From NCBI GenBank assembly GCA_036939355.1, contig JALLAP010000127.1, positions 1 through 18,814 on the forward strand: a stretch of 18,814 nt of DNA, given 5' to 3'. The position numbers and the translations under genes were made by a program. This document shows, piece by piece, positions 7,558-17,129 of this stretch. Every line of letters begins with the position of its first letter. The first letter of the stretch is position 1. The stretch is from Thalassiosira profunda (lineage: Eukaryota; Bacillariophyta; Thalassiosirophyceae; Thalassiosirales; Thalassiosiraceae). Under the pieces are notes generated by a model. That model was given only the letters and a program-made list of their open reading frames with translations. It ran no database searches and was not told the DNA's origin.

Positions 7558-9489
7558 CTATGTCCTCACTGCCTCGACCGCAAGGAGAGCCTTCAGATTC
7601 GCGGCACTTTGATCGCCGTCCAACACCTCTGCGACCTTCTCAAGTTGTTTCATATTACTCCTCTCAACTACAAGTGGAGCGCCGTCTCCGTTCATATCGA
7701 CGAGGTCGCCGCTTCGAAACAGTATCACTGATGGCACCTTGTCCGCTTTCAGTATCGTCCCAAGCTGCTTCCCGCGAGGTCCATTCGTGATGTCCAAGTG
7801 GGCAAAGACGACGCCCGGATGAGACTCGGAAGATATCCGCGCTATCCTGTTGAATTGCGGAGTCATTCGCTTGCACTTTTGACAATACGCCGCCGTCACG
7901 AACAGGATGCAGTGGTGTTTTGGCTCGACAATGTTGCTATTCAATTCGCTGGCGCTGCGAATGGTGGTGACGTATGGATTCGAGGACGTCCTTTTCTTTG
8001 TGATCGTGATGGTAGCGTTGGCCTTTGACTTGGGCGTCGTCATCAATTGCGTCATGTTGTATTTGTTGCTGGCTTCCTCGTCGGTCTCTACTTTGGAAGA
8101 TGACGGTTGTTGCGTGTCTCCATCAGCCGATTCGCTACTCTTCACTTGGTTCGTCGATTTGGCGGCTGTGACTTGTCGCCTCGCAGCAACGGTGGACACT
8201 GAAAGATCCACCACCGGAAAGCCTAGCCTCGCAGGCCCTTCCCTTGGCCACGTTTTTAGCTCCGTCAGATCCGACAAACTCCACCCTCTCACAAAGTTGG
8301 GCTTTGCATGATGAGATCCATTCTCATTTTGGGCGGCCGAGTAAACGATATTTTGATCCAGCAGACGTTGGATGGTGGCGCCGAACGTGGATGGCGGGGG
8401 CAACTCCTGATACTTGCTCGTCGACTTTTCCACCTCGTTTTGATATCGAACGACGGGATCTCTGGCAAACAACAGCCCTTTCTTCAAGACGTATTGCTGC
8501 GATCGAGTCAAAGTGGAGACGTAGTGTTTGCATCCGTGCAGCTCCGTCAACTGATGGAGGAACCGTCCACTGCCCACGGCGTCGTGATCCAACAAGGACA
8601 TTGCCCGTCCCGCGCCCATCTCGTCACCGAGCGTGTCGATCAGCGTGTCGAATTCGCCAATGGCCGTCGCAAACCCCAACGACATTGTTCCAACTGCTGG
8701 CGGCATGATTTCAATCAAGTCCTCGTCGTCGTGTGATATCTCGGCAGCGGACGGAAGGGACCAACTGGGCCGCGCCGTCACCAGAAACACCTTGTGGCCC
8801 AGTCCGACCAACGCCTTAGCCAGGAAGAGGGCGTACTCCCCGCCACCGACAATGACCACCCTTCTCTTTCCTTTCTCTTCCATTGGCGCACTGCTGCAAT
8901 GCACGCCCAGCAAGCATGTTGCCGCCGTAGAAATGGCATCGGCAGGTGATAACTTTGCAGGGATCACCGCGATAGAATCTCTATACAATTGCAAGCCGTC
9001 GCCAATGGATACAATTCCTCTCGCATCGTCAGATGTTTCAGTCGAAGTAGAAGAGGCCTCCACTCCAATGATTTTCAATCCACTCTGCAGCCAAACTGCG
9101 CCATCCTCCTCGAGATCCTCCTCCAGCGTGGCCACGACGAACGTCATCGCTCCCACCCGATCCCGCTTCTTTCTCGCGCGAGGTGCGACGTCTGGGAGCG
9201 TTGCCACTTCTGCTCCATCCTCTGTTTGTGCCTGGCTCTTGACGTAGTACGCCAGCTCGGCCCCGTCCATTATCAGCGTCTGGCGCTTGGATACCGCATT
9301 CAGATGCAGCGAGGATAATTTGTGCACGTGATGTGCGCGCCACCAATGGTCCTCATCCAGATGCACCGCCCTTGTATCAGAGCGGCCAGGATTTGCAAAA
9401 TTGGCGCAGGTGGGGGCAAAGGCGCCGCAGGTCGGGAGGAACAGGGCGAGGATGCACCCCGGCGCGAGGAACGCGGCGAGGAATCCCAT
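7558..9489 (-). CDS. Plastid-targeted fusion of a Rossmann/MDR-like region and a C-terminal thioredoxin domain
   Basis: I start at the ATG at 9489-9487, because it opens a clean signal peptide (MGFLAAFLAPGCILALFLP) ending in CGAFAPT, the diatom ASAFAP-like plastid motif; the frame's earlier GTG (9543) is not used. The protein is 643 residues. About residues 205-245 show a beta-alpha-beta nucleotide-binding element (RVVIVGGGEYALFLAKAL), preceded by DAISTAATCLLGV, which resembles medium-chain dehydrogenase/reductases; I see no zinc-binding pattern. A hydrophilic linker (roughly 430-500) leads to a thioredoxin fold with CQKC (Cys536, Cys539) followed by a KVPSVILF segment carrying the usual cis-proline. 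The CQKC motif replaces the usual CGPC, so redox potential or partner may differ. It is intronless and convergent with the protease, 102 bases apart. The thioredoxin call is firm; the reductase part is tentative. Confidence 0.75.
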   Translation of the reverse strand: MGFLAAFLAPGCILALFLPTCGAFAPTCANFANPGRSDTRAVHLDEDHWWRAHHVHKLSSLHLNAVSKRQTLIMDGAELAYYVKSQAQTEDGAEVATLPDVAPRARKKRDRVGAMTFVVATLEEDLEEDGAVWLQSGLKIIGVEASSTSTETSDDARGIVSIGDGLQLYRDSIAVIPAKLSPADAISTAATCLLGVHCSSAPMEEKGKRRVVIVGGGEYALFLAKALVGLGHKVFLVTARPSWSLPSAAEISHDDEDLIEIMPPAVGTMSLGFATAIGEFDTLIDTLGDEMGAGRAMSLLDHDAVGSGRFLHQLTELHGCKHYVSTLTRSQQYVLKKGLLFARDPVVRYQNEVEKSTSKYQELPPPSTFGATIQRLLDQNIVYSAAQNENGSHHAKPNFVRGWSLSDLTELKTWPREGPARLGFPVVDLSVSTVAARRQVTAAKSTNQVKSSESADGDTQQPSSSKVETDEEASNKYNMTQLMTTPKSKANATITITKKRTSSNPYVTTIRSASELNSNIVEPKHHCILFVTAAYCQKCKRMTPQFNRIARISSESHPGVVFAHLDITNGPRGKQLGTILKADKVPSVILFRSGDLVDMNGDGAPLVVERSNMKQLEKVAEVLDGDQSAANLKALLAVEAVRT

Positions 9490-10190
9490 CTTTCGATTCC
9501 TCGCCTCGTTTGCGGGCTCGGCTTTAGGGACGGTGGCCGTCACCGGCTATTGCGGCCTATCTCGATGGATCCGGTCGGGAAATGGAACGCCAATGCGCGC
9601 TGAGTAAGCCGCATCGGTGCCAGCCCGCCGGCGGCAGCGCCATGGTAGGTCGCCACGTGGTTTTGTGAAGGGCGCCGGAATCCGGAAGCAATCCGTCATC
9701 CTTCCTTCGCTCCCTTCCTCCAAATCGGTATGTAGGTAGAGTAGATTTCTAGGTACGTACGTTGCTGTGGTGAGAATGAACTGCATATGCCCCTCTCAGT
9801 CAGCACAGCCAGCGAGCAGAGCGCCGCCCCTACGCGGGGTAGTGCCGCCACACACGCCGCCCAGCGCACCAACGCGCCGCCCGCGCGGCCTGGCATCGGC
9901 CATTGCATCGGTAGGTGAAGCTCAGCAGGGCGTAATTTGATGTCTCGGAAAGATACTTTGATGTCGTGCTATTCGATGTCTCATGTTGATGTGTCGTGCA
10001 CCCAACGCCCAGCCTGCCTCGCGCCGATGTGGGAGTGGAAGCCGCGCCGCAAATTGCATCTTGATCTCTGATCTGTGTGTCGTGCACCCGCTCATGCAAT
10101 CACAACAATCTCTCTCAGTTAGTGGAGGCCGCCGCATGCACCGATAAATCCGACCTTGCAGCCTAGCCGCCCATCAGCGACAAAGACAAA
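9490..10190. promoter_or_regulatory. Divergent intergenic region (701 bases) between thioredoxin-fusion and LRR genes
   Basis: This must contain two promoters. It holds two TAGGTA sites (9733-9738, 9750-9755) followed by a CGTACGT element, a GC-rich stretch (about 9820-9910), four spaced GATGT elements (9939, 9960, 9975, 9988) and a 14-base direct repeat (9990-10003 and 10076-10089). I see no convincing coding region or RNA gene. Confidence 0.5.
9937..10089. repeat. GATGT elements and a 14-base direct repeat upstream of the LRR gene
   Basis: GATGT occurs at 9939, 9960, 9975 and 9988, mostly within TTGATGTC-like contexts. The sequence TGTGTCGTGCACCC occurs at 9990-10003 and again at 10076-10089. 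All lie 100 to 250 bases before the LRR gene ATG, where transcription factor sites would be expected. Confidence 0.5.
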
Positions 10191-13100
10191 ATGGACCCCG
10201 AGGCGCGAAAGAAACTCCGCCGGCAAGAAATACGGGCCGTCATGAAGGACAAGACCCTTGGGAGGGAGGAGAAGCGGAAGCGACTCGCCGAGCTCAAGGC
10301 CGAGCATGCCGCTCCGGGAGATGGCGCCGCGAAGGCCCTCGACGCCGAGGGCCGCGAGGCGGGCGGCAATGTGAACGAGGAGCCATCGTCAGCCGGAGCA
10401 GCCTCGGGCAGTGGTGGTGGAAGCAACGATGGGGATGGAGCGGACGGGGCGCGGGCGAGCGTGCATCCCGCGGCCGTGGACCTGGAGGAAATGCTGAACG
10501 AGATATTGGACGATTCCGGCGTTGATTCCGAAGGCAAGGGGCAGAGTGCTGCAACTCCCGAGGACGAAGACGCCAGCGCCGAACATGCTGCCGAAGAAGG
10601 CGGGGAGGCGCCGGATTTCGGTGATGGAGGCAACGCCCAAGCGCCGTCTGTGTTGGACGACGATTCGGCAGATCCGGAGGACGAAGGCGGCACCTCTGCC
10701 CGGGCCGGGGAAGAAGAGACCAAAGAAGAGGCGCCTCATTCTGATGGTGCGTCAGATGCTGGAAGCGACGCCCAGGCTTCTTCGGTGTGGACCAAGGCGC
10801 TGTCGAAGTGGGAGGCCGAGGGGGGCGCGCCGGTCAGTGTCGATGGAGCATCTGCCAGTGGCCAAGACGAGGATCTCTCCGACGAAGGCGCGGTCGAAAT
10901 GGAAGAGGGACGGGCGGAGGCGGACGCCGAAGCAACGTCCGGAGCCCTGGACGAGGAGTTCGATGTAACCACGTTTCTGAGAGGCCAGACGGAGGACCTT
11001 TGCAATGCGGAAGGCGAGTCCGAACAGACGCAGGGGGAAACAGCTGCAACCGAGGCTGAGCCAACGAAGTTGCAGAAGGAAATGGCCGATGCAGAGGAAG
11101 GGATGCGTCCAGAAGACACTAGCGATGCCACCGCACCGCGCGCGCCCCCAAAGAGTGGTGCCGGCAAAAAATGGATCAAGATATCAAGAGACGTGTCGTA
11201 TCACATAGCTGAGGAGCCTCCTGCTCCTCCGGGCGGAAACGAGACCTCGCGTGCCCCGGAGGGCGTTGCCGAGGGGTCTGCCTCCCTTGTCGAACGGTGC
11301 AGGAGGTCCCGGTGGCAGATTGTTAGCCTATTCCTCCTGGCCGTCATCGTGAGCATCGGCGCCATTCTGGGGGTGGTCGTCAGCCGCGGCAACGAGGAAG
11401 GATCGACATCCCAAGCCGACGACAGTTGGCCATCGGGCGCGAGTAATGCAAAGGACGACGCCCGACTGCAAAGGACGCTGGCTTTCCTTGCCGAACAAGG
11501 GGTGTCCGATCCTTCCTCCCTAGAACTCTGGCAAGTGGAAGCGCGGGATCAATGGACGCCCCAGGTTAAGGCGGCGCGTTGGATATCCCAGGATGATCCG
11601 CGGGAGATACCCATCCCATTGTGGTCCCCGTCAGCGCTACCGTCGTCGGAGGGATATGCATTCTTACAACGGTACGCCTTGGCAGTGCTGTTCTTCTCCA
11701 CTGGAGGGCCAGAATACTGGCAATGGAAGATGTATTTCACATCTGGGCTGCATGAGTGCTTGTGGGTCGATGAGTTCACAGCCACGAGGATGCAAGACAA
11801 AGTCAGATGGGGTGTGTCTTGCAGTGAAGACCCCGACGTCGGAAATTATGTTGGCTCTCAAGTTGTGGAGGCCATCATCTTGCCCCGTAAGTTTCGCACG
11901 TGTTACACTCTCTGACGCACGACAACTGAATGCTCTGGATACTTGTCTGCAGCATTCAATAATATGATCGGCACCCTTCCATCGGAGTTGCGCCATCTCG
12001 CAAATCTGAGAACATTCAGCATTCAGTACAACGACGGCATCGTTGGCACCATTCCCTTTCAATACGGCTGGCTAGACCGCCTGAGTCGTTGTGAGTTGGT
12101 ACATCATGAACTTGTCATATTGCCGCGCAAATCTAATCACAGCCTTTGGACAATAACCCGAAGTGAACTTGGCGTATACCTCGCTCAGTGGAAGGATACC
12201 TCCTGAATTGGCTCTATTCAATAAACTGCAGACTCTGCATTTGACGGTAAGTTGCGAATATCTTGTAGAGTGTTCATCTCATCCAGCAAACTCTTTGGCT
12301 GAAATACGCTCTCTAACAGGGCAACTACCTCAGCGGTGACTCCTCGGTGGGAGACTTGGACTTCTTGAGCAAGATGACGAGCCTCACCCACCTCTTGCTT
12401 GACTACAACGGAAATATCACAGGAACATTGCCAGACTTGTCTGAACTGAGCCGCCTGGAACACATCTTTCTCTCCAATACGAGAATGCGCGGAACGTTGC
12501 CTGCCTGGCTGCCAAAACTTTCTCAGTTGAAGGGGTTGTTTTTGGACGACTGCTCGTTCGAAGGGAATCTCGACGTGCTGCACGCCATGACCAACCTCAC
12601 GCATGTTGTTCTCGAGGACAACTCGTTCGAAGGCCGCATTGACGACACCTTCTTCTCAGGGCTAGAAAAACTCGTCGTTCTTGATTTATCCGGCAACGCC
12701 TTCTCTGGATTCGTTCCTAGCCACTTCTTTCATTTGCCTCAGCTGATCGTTCTCGATCTGTCCGATAACAAACTTGTGGGCACGCTACCGGAAGGTAGAC
12801 AGAATTCAGGGCTCCAAAGCGATGACTTTTCAATCGCCGAATACTGTGGGCAGTGCATGTGGAAGAGCACCAGCTTTAACTGCGACGAGAGGGTGGCGTT
12901 CTTGACGAATCAATACCAGATGACGGAGGAGCGTGAGTGAACGTGTGCCAATGCGCTTGTCCGCTTATCACTACTCTCATTATTCCGTGATTGCAGAGGC
13001 GCAACAATCATTGGTAGAGAGGGGTGACTGCAAGCGTAGCATATTGCAGTATCTCTCACTTCACAACAACAGCATATCCGGGTCGATACCACTGAGTCTC

Positions 13101-13891
13101 ATGAGAGATCTGCCGGATTTGACGACACTTGACCTCTCAATGAATCAGTTTACTGCTTTTCCATCTACAATCGGCAACCTGGACCGTCTTGAGATCTTGT
13201 TCCTTGGAAAGAATGAATTCTATCCAAATGCTGTGCCCACATGGCTACGCGGCATGTCGCAGTTGAAGGAGCTGTCATTGAAAAGCTCGTCACTCGAGGG
13301 CACCATTCCATCGTGGATTGGCGAGTTGACAAACCTTTCATTCCTCGACTTAGGAGAAAACGACCTTTCGGGCACCATCCCTCGGGCACTGAACAGTTTG
13401 AAGGAGCTGATGGTCTTGATACTGAACTCAAACCGCCTCGAGGGCCCCTTATTGTACAGTGACAAGTTTACACACCCGCCTCGAGAGACGTTTTGGCCAA
13501 AGTTAGGTAAGCCGAAGCTTCTCTCTGAGGCCACTGAAAATCTTTGCGCTTCGTAGCATCTCACAATCTTTTCACAGAGACATTGCTGATAGAAGACAAT
13601 TTCATAGGCGGCGATGTGAGCTATGTTTGTTCGCAGAATGCCATCACCCACTTCGTTGCAGACTGCTCGTCTGGTCCAAACTATAAGCCGGAAGTGAGTT
13701 GCGCTTGTTGCACGCTTTGTTGTTCATGGGAGGATACGGACTGCAACGATTCGGAATGGTTGGGTAATCCTCTCGGAATCTATGAGTACGGATACCAACG
13801 CACGGTGTGGGACTTTGAGGACGGGCCAATCAGTTCCATGTTCGACTTGGTGATTGGATGTATTCCTGTGGGCAGATCGTGTGGCTTTTAG
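10191..13891 (+). CDS. Single-pass membrane leucine-rich-repeat protein, six exons
   Basis: Exons are 10191-11886, 11953-12090, 12164-12246, 12320-12932, 12997-13506 and 13578-13891, which keep one frame of 1117 residues. The N-terminal ~370 residues are highly acidic, Ser/Glu/Asp/Ala-rich and low complexity, starting with a basic patch. One membrane helix follows (about 375-398, from WQIVSLFLL), then a globular part. From about residue 566 there are plant-type LRRs, with units such as NNMIGTLPSEL, YTSLSGRIPPELALFNKL, SSSLEGTIPSWIGELTNL and ENDLSGTIPRALNSLKEL. The tail is cysteine-rich (CACCTLCC), as in other diatom LRR proteins. With no N-terminal signal peptide, the helix probably acts as a signal anchor, leaving the acidic part in the cytosol and the LRRs outside. 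There is no kinase domain. A role in surface recognition or adhesion is inference. Introns are 64-73 bases. Confidence 0.85.
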
Positions 13892-14122
13892 CCACCGTAG
13901 TAGGGTTAGGGTGTTGATTTCTAAGAGCTAAGAGCCATCGTGCACCAAGACTGCGGTTTTGACAGCTTATTGTTGAGAGTTAGTTGTGAGGTTGAGGAAA
14001 GCGTCGATCCGTCCATCCCTCTGCCTCTTCCACCCAACCCAACTTTGTGCGTCACTGCGTCACACTTCCGCGCTGACCGTGCTTCCGCAGGCAGCATCGC
14101 CGCGCCTCCACGCTATCTGACG

Positions 14123-15697
14123 ATGGCGGCCCACCCTTCGACCAGCCTCCTCGCCGGCGCGCTGGCGGCGGTGGCGCTGCTCGTCGGCCACCCGCGGGCG
14201 TCGGCCTTCGCGCCTCGATTTGCAACGCCGTCTCTCGTCGGCGTCCACCCATCACCTCCCCTGACAGGATGCACCTCAAAGCGCGGGAGGATACACCGGG
14301 CCTCGCTCTCCGAAATTAACGAGGCCGCCACAACATTGTCTGGAAACGTACCCGTCTCCGACTCGGACCCGGAACTGTCCCGCCTCATCGAGCTGGAGGA
14401 CGAGCGGCAGCATTCCGGGCTGGAGTTGATCGCCTCGGAAAACTTTGCCAGCCGGGCGGTACGGGAGGCCCTGGGCAGCTGCCTCACGAACAAGTACAGC
14501 GAGGGGCAGGTGGGCAAGCGCTACTACGGCGGGAACGAATACATCGACCAGATCGAATCGCTGTGCATGTCTCGTGCGTTGGAATTGTACGGATTGGATT
14601 CGGAAGAGTGGGGGGTAAACGTGCAGCCCTACTCTGGAAGCCCGGCGAACTTTGCGGCCTACACGGCGCTGTTGCAGCCGCACGATCGCATCATGGGATT
14701 GGATTTGCCGAGCGGGGGACACCTGACGCACGGATTCCAAACGCCGAAGAAGAAGGTCAGCGCCACGAGCGTGTACTTCGAGAGTTTGCCGTACGTGGTC
14801 GATTCCGCAACGGGGTTGGTGGATTACGACGACATGGAGAGACGAGCGAAGATGTTCATGCCCAAGCTGCTCATTGCGGGTGGGAGCGCCTATGCCAGGG
14901 AGTGGGACTACGCAAGGATGCGACAAATTGCGGATAGTGTGGGTGCATATTTGATGGTGGACATGGCCCACATCTCCGGCTTGGTGGCGGGGAGGGTTGC
15001 AGCAAACCCCTTCGAACACGCGGATTTGGTAACGAGCACTACCCACAAAACTCTTCGAGGGCCGCGGTCGGGCATGATCTTTGCCAAGGTCGACATGATG
15101 GAGCGGATCAACGCCGCAGTGTTCCCGATGCTGCAGGGGGGACCGCACAACCACCAGATCGCCGCGCTGGCGGTGGCATTGAGGGAGGCGAACATGCCCG
15201 AGTTTGAGCAATACGCACGAAACGTGGTGGCGAATGCCAAGGCCCTCGGTGAGGGGTTGACGAAGCGGGGGCACAAGCTGGTAACGGGAGGAACGGATAA
15301 TCACATTGTATTGTGGGACGTGAAGAGCACGACAGGGCTGACGGGGTCCAAGGTGGAGCGAGTGCTGGAACTGGCGGGCATGACGGCCAACAAGAACAGC
15401 ATTCCGGGCGATACGTCGGCGATCAACCCCGGCGGCGTTCGATTGGGCTCGCCGGCGCTGACCACGCGAGGGTTGACCGGAGATGATTTCGACAAGGTGG
15501 CGGAGTTCTTGCACAGGGGATGCGAGTTGGCTGTCAGGGTGCAAGATGTGGCATTGGAGGGGTCAGAGAATGGAAAGGTGTTGCTGCGTGTGTTCGAGAA
15601 GACATTGCGAGAAGACGATGCGTTGATACGAGAGCTGAATGGATTGAAGGAGGAGGTGGAAGCGTTTGCATCGGGATTTGGCATGCCTGGATACTGA
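14123..15697 (+). CDS. SHMT: Serine hydroxymethyltransferase, plastid isoform
   Basis: The protein is 524 residues starting at the ATG at 14123; the frame extends upstream to a GTG at 13940, but only the ATG opens a signal peptide ([20 protein letters not shown]) that ends in ASAFAP (residues 26-31), the exact diatom plastid presequence motif. The mature enzyme starts with the SHMT sequence [10 protein letters not shown], followed by [31 protein letters not shown], and the PLP-lysine motif [13 protein letters not shown] (Lys309), and a GGTDNH segment. SHMT is a PLP enzyme that interconverts serine plus tetrahydrofolate with glycine plus methylene-tetrahydrofolate. The plastid form supplies one-carbon units for purine, thymidylate and formyl-Met synthesis. 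There is no intron. It follows the LRR gene in the same direction after 231 bases and converges on the duplicated-domain gene. Confidence 0.96.
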   Translation: MAAHPSTSLLAGALAAVALLVGHPRASAFAPRFATPSLVGVHPSPPLTGCTSKRGRIHRASLSEINEAATTLSGNVPVSDSDPELSRLIELEDERQHSGLELIASENFASRAVREALGSCLTNKYSEGQVGKRYYGGNEYIDQIESLCMSRALELYGLDSEEWGVNVQPYSGSPANFAAYTALLQPHDRIMGLDLPSGGHLTHGFQTPKKKVSATSVYFESLPYVVDSATGLVDYDDMERRAKMFMPKLLIAGGSAYAREWDYARMRQIADSVGAYLMVDMAHISGLVAGRVAANPFEHADLVTSTTHKTLRGPRSGMIFAKVDMMERINAAVFPMLQGGPHNHQIAALAVALREANMPEFEQYARNVVANAKALGEGLTKRGHKLVTGGTDNHIVLWDVKSTTGLTGSKVERVLELAGMTANKNSIPGDTSAINPGGVRLGSPALTTRGLTGDDFDKVAEFLHRGCELAVRVQDVALEGSENGKVLLRVFEKTLREDDALIRELNGLKEEVEAFASGFGMPGY

Positions 15698-15755
15698 TTG
15701 CAATAGATGTGATTGGTGGTGTGTCGTTTACTTCTTTACGGACTAAAGACTTTCA

Positions 15756-15798
15756 CTTAGCCTTTCATCCGCCGTAGAAGCTAAGCATTGCTCAATGC
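15756..15798. repeat. Two adjoining inverted repeats between convergent genes
   Basis: CTTAGC (15756-15761) pairs with GCTAAG (15780-15785), and the next bases form GCATTG (15785-15790), CT, CAATGC (15793-15798). They lie about 60 bases after the SHMT stop and 120 bases beyond the facing gene's stop, so they may mark mRNA 3' ends on either strand. Confidence 0.45.
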
Positions 15799-15917
15799 AA
15801 ACAGCAGCTACCATACATGAGAGGGATGGCCTTCTCCAAACCAGCAACCTATGCAGGCCTTCCTTGTCCTAGACAGTGCCCCTTTGCCTATACAGTGCAA
15901 GACATGCGGGCGCCTTT

Positions 15918-17129
15918 TTACTGGCTGGCAATGTCCATGGCATGGGCAGGGTTGGTGGCCTCGTGAGAGGCAGTCTTGGTGAAGGGGTTGACGTAGGCCT
16001 CTCCCCATTTCATGAAGTCTGAACGAGCAGTGCACATCATGTGATGTCAGTAGAAGCATGCAATACGAAACCGGCCAAAGCGCACTCACCCTGATTGAGG
16101 AGGTCCTCCGACAGGTTCATCATCCCCACGCCCTGCTTGGTGTTGAGAAGGTAGAGGTCGTTCTTGGCTGTGCCCCTGGTGAACTCATCGATCATCTGTA
16201 GAGACAAGAGTCAAAGGGTGAGAAGGATAGAGATAACGTTCGTAAGAGGCTGGTGCAGAATCTAACCGACCTTCTGGTACTCTCCGTGAGAGAGGCCGGC
16301 AGGGGTACCATCGACACAGATGCACTTATCCTCGTCGAGCATGAGCACGAGAGCAGTACCGTGACCTTCCTGCCCGAGATTTCCGCAGTCGCTTGGCGAA
16401 TTGCACTTGCGGACGCCAGCGGCCGACCCTGAAGCAAAACCAGTGCATATGATGTGAGCATACATGAGTATCCTATGAACGAAGCAAGGTGTTCTCATGC
16501 ACTTGCCTTCCATCACATTCTCCTCCCACGCCTTGCGGTCGGTGATGTTGTGGACTGTCAGCCAAAGCTGGGGCTTGTCGAGGTAGCCGACCCCGGCGCC
16601 ACCCTTCGCGGCGAGGACCCACTCCCTGGCCGTCGCGCGCCCCTCCAGCGCCTGGGCGCCCAAGGTTTCCGCGACGGAGTAGCCCTTGTTGATCGCGTGG
16701 CCTCCGATGAAGCGGTCGATGAAAGCTGCGGTATATATTCAGAGAAATGGAGATAGGATGAGATACAATGAGAGCCAGATAGACTATGGTGTATGATTGC
16801 ACTGAACTCACCCTGGAAATCCTGCTTCGAGTAGCCAGCCGGCATTTTCCACATGCAGAAGTGGGCGTCTCCGCCGGCAGGGCAACTGAACAGGCACTGG
16901 TTGCCCTCGAACTCGGGGTGGGCCAGCGCCTTGTCGACGTTCATGCCCTCGCTCCCGAAGACGTCCATCCACTTGCTAAAGAAGTCGTCCTAGGAAGGGA
17001 GGGCAACAAAGGAAGCACACATTTTAGGCGGAAGCGCCTACAGAAACGCACAGAACGACGTAGCATTCATCTTACCCATCCCTGACGGTTGGTGATGGTG
17101 TGGGCAACGAAGAAGAGGTTGTTCGCCAT
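15918..17129 (-). CDS. Unrecognised 271-residue protein made of two tandem ~125-residue units, six exons
   Basis: Exons on the minus strand are 17129-17076, 16989-16812, 16725-16507, 16428-16271, 16195-16090 and 16018-15918, a single frame of 272 codons ending TAA. It begins MANNLFFVAHTITNRQGW. I do not recognise the family. The two halves match: H10-T-I-T-N-R-x-x-W18 aligns with H136-N-I-T-D-R-x-x-W144, and PAG-YS..DFQ.FID (68-81) aligns with PAG-LS..EYQ.MID (193-206). Each half looks like strand, helix, strand, helix, strand, reminiscent of ferredoxin-like or dimeric alpha/beta-barrel folds, but that is inference. There is no signal peptide or membrane helix, so it is probably cytosolic. 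A Cys-rich stretch (C159, C165, C186, C188) occurs only in the second half. The third intron uses a GC donor. Promoter lies within 17130-17287. Confidence 0.8.
16429..16506 (-). other. GC-AG intron (intron 3 of the duplicated-domain gene)
   Basis: On the minus strand exon 3 ends GAAG and the intron starts GCAAGT, the textbook consensus for a GC donor; it ends CTTCAG and is 78 bases long. Only this donor restores the frame (Glu150-Gly151-Ser152). The GT four bases further on (GTGCAT) would give a 74-base intron and shift the frame. Confidence 0.75.

Noticed and set aside
9490..9543. Start of the thioredoxin fusion at the GTG at 9543
   Set aside because: The ATG at 9489 gives a clean signal peptide; the extra 18 residues are charged and would mask it.
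13908..13920. GGGTTAGGG near 13910 as a telomere-like element
   Set aside because: It is only about one and a half repeat units, flanked by ordinary genes, so it is not a telomere.
13940..14122. An N-terminal extension of SHMT from a GTG at 13940
   Set aside because: GTG is not a usual nuclear start, and the ATG at 14123 opens a signal peptide plus ASAFAP motif exactly as diatom plastid proteins do.
14276..15544. A 422-codon frame on the minus strand opposite SHMT
   Set aside because: It is a shadow of a strongly biased GC-rich coding frame, His/Arg-rich with no domain, while the plus strand is a full SHMT.
16473..16502. A 30-base intron (GTGCAT to ATAG) in the duplicated-domain gene
   Set aside because: It keeps the frame but is far below the 64-86 range of all other introns here; the GC-AG intron of 78 bases explains the frame with a consensus donor.
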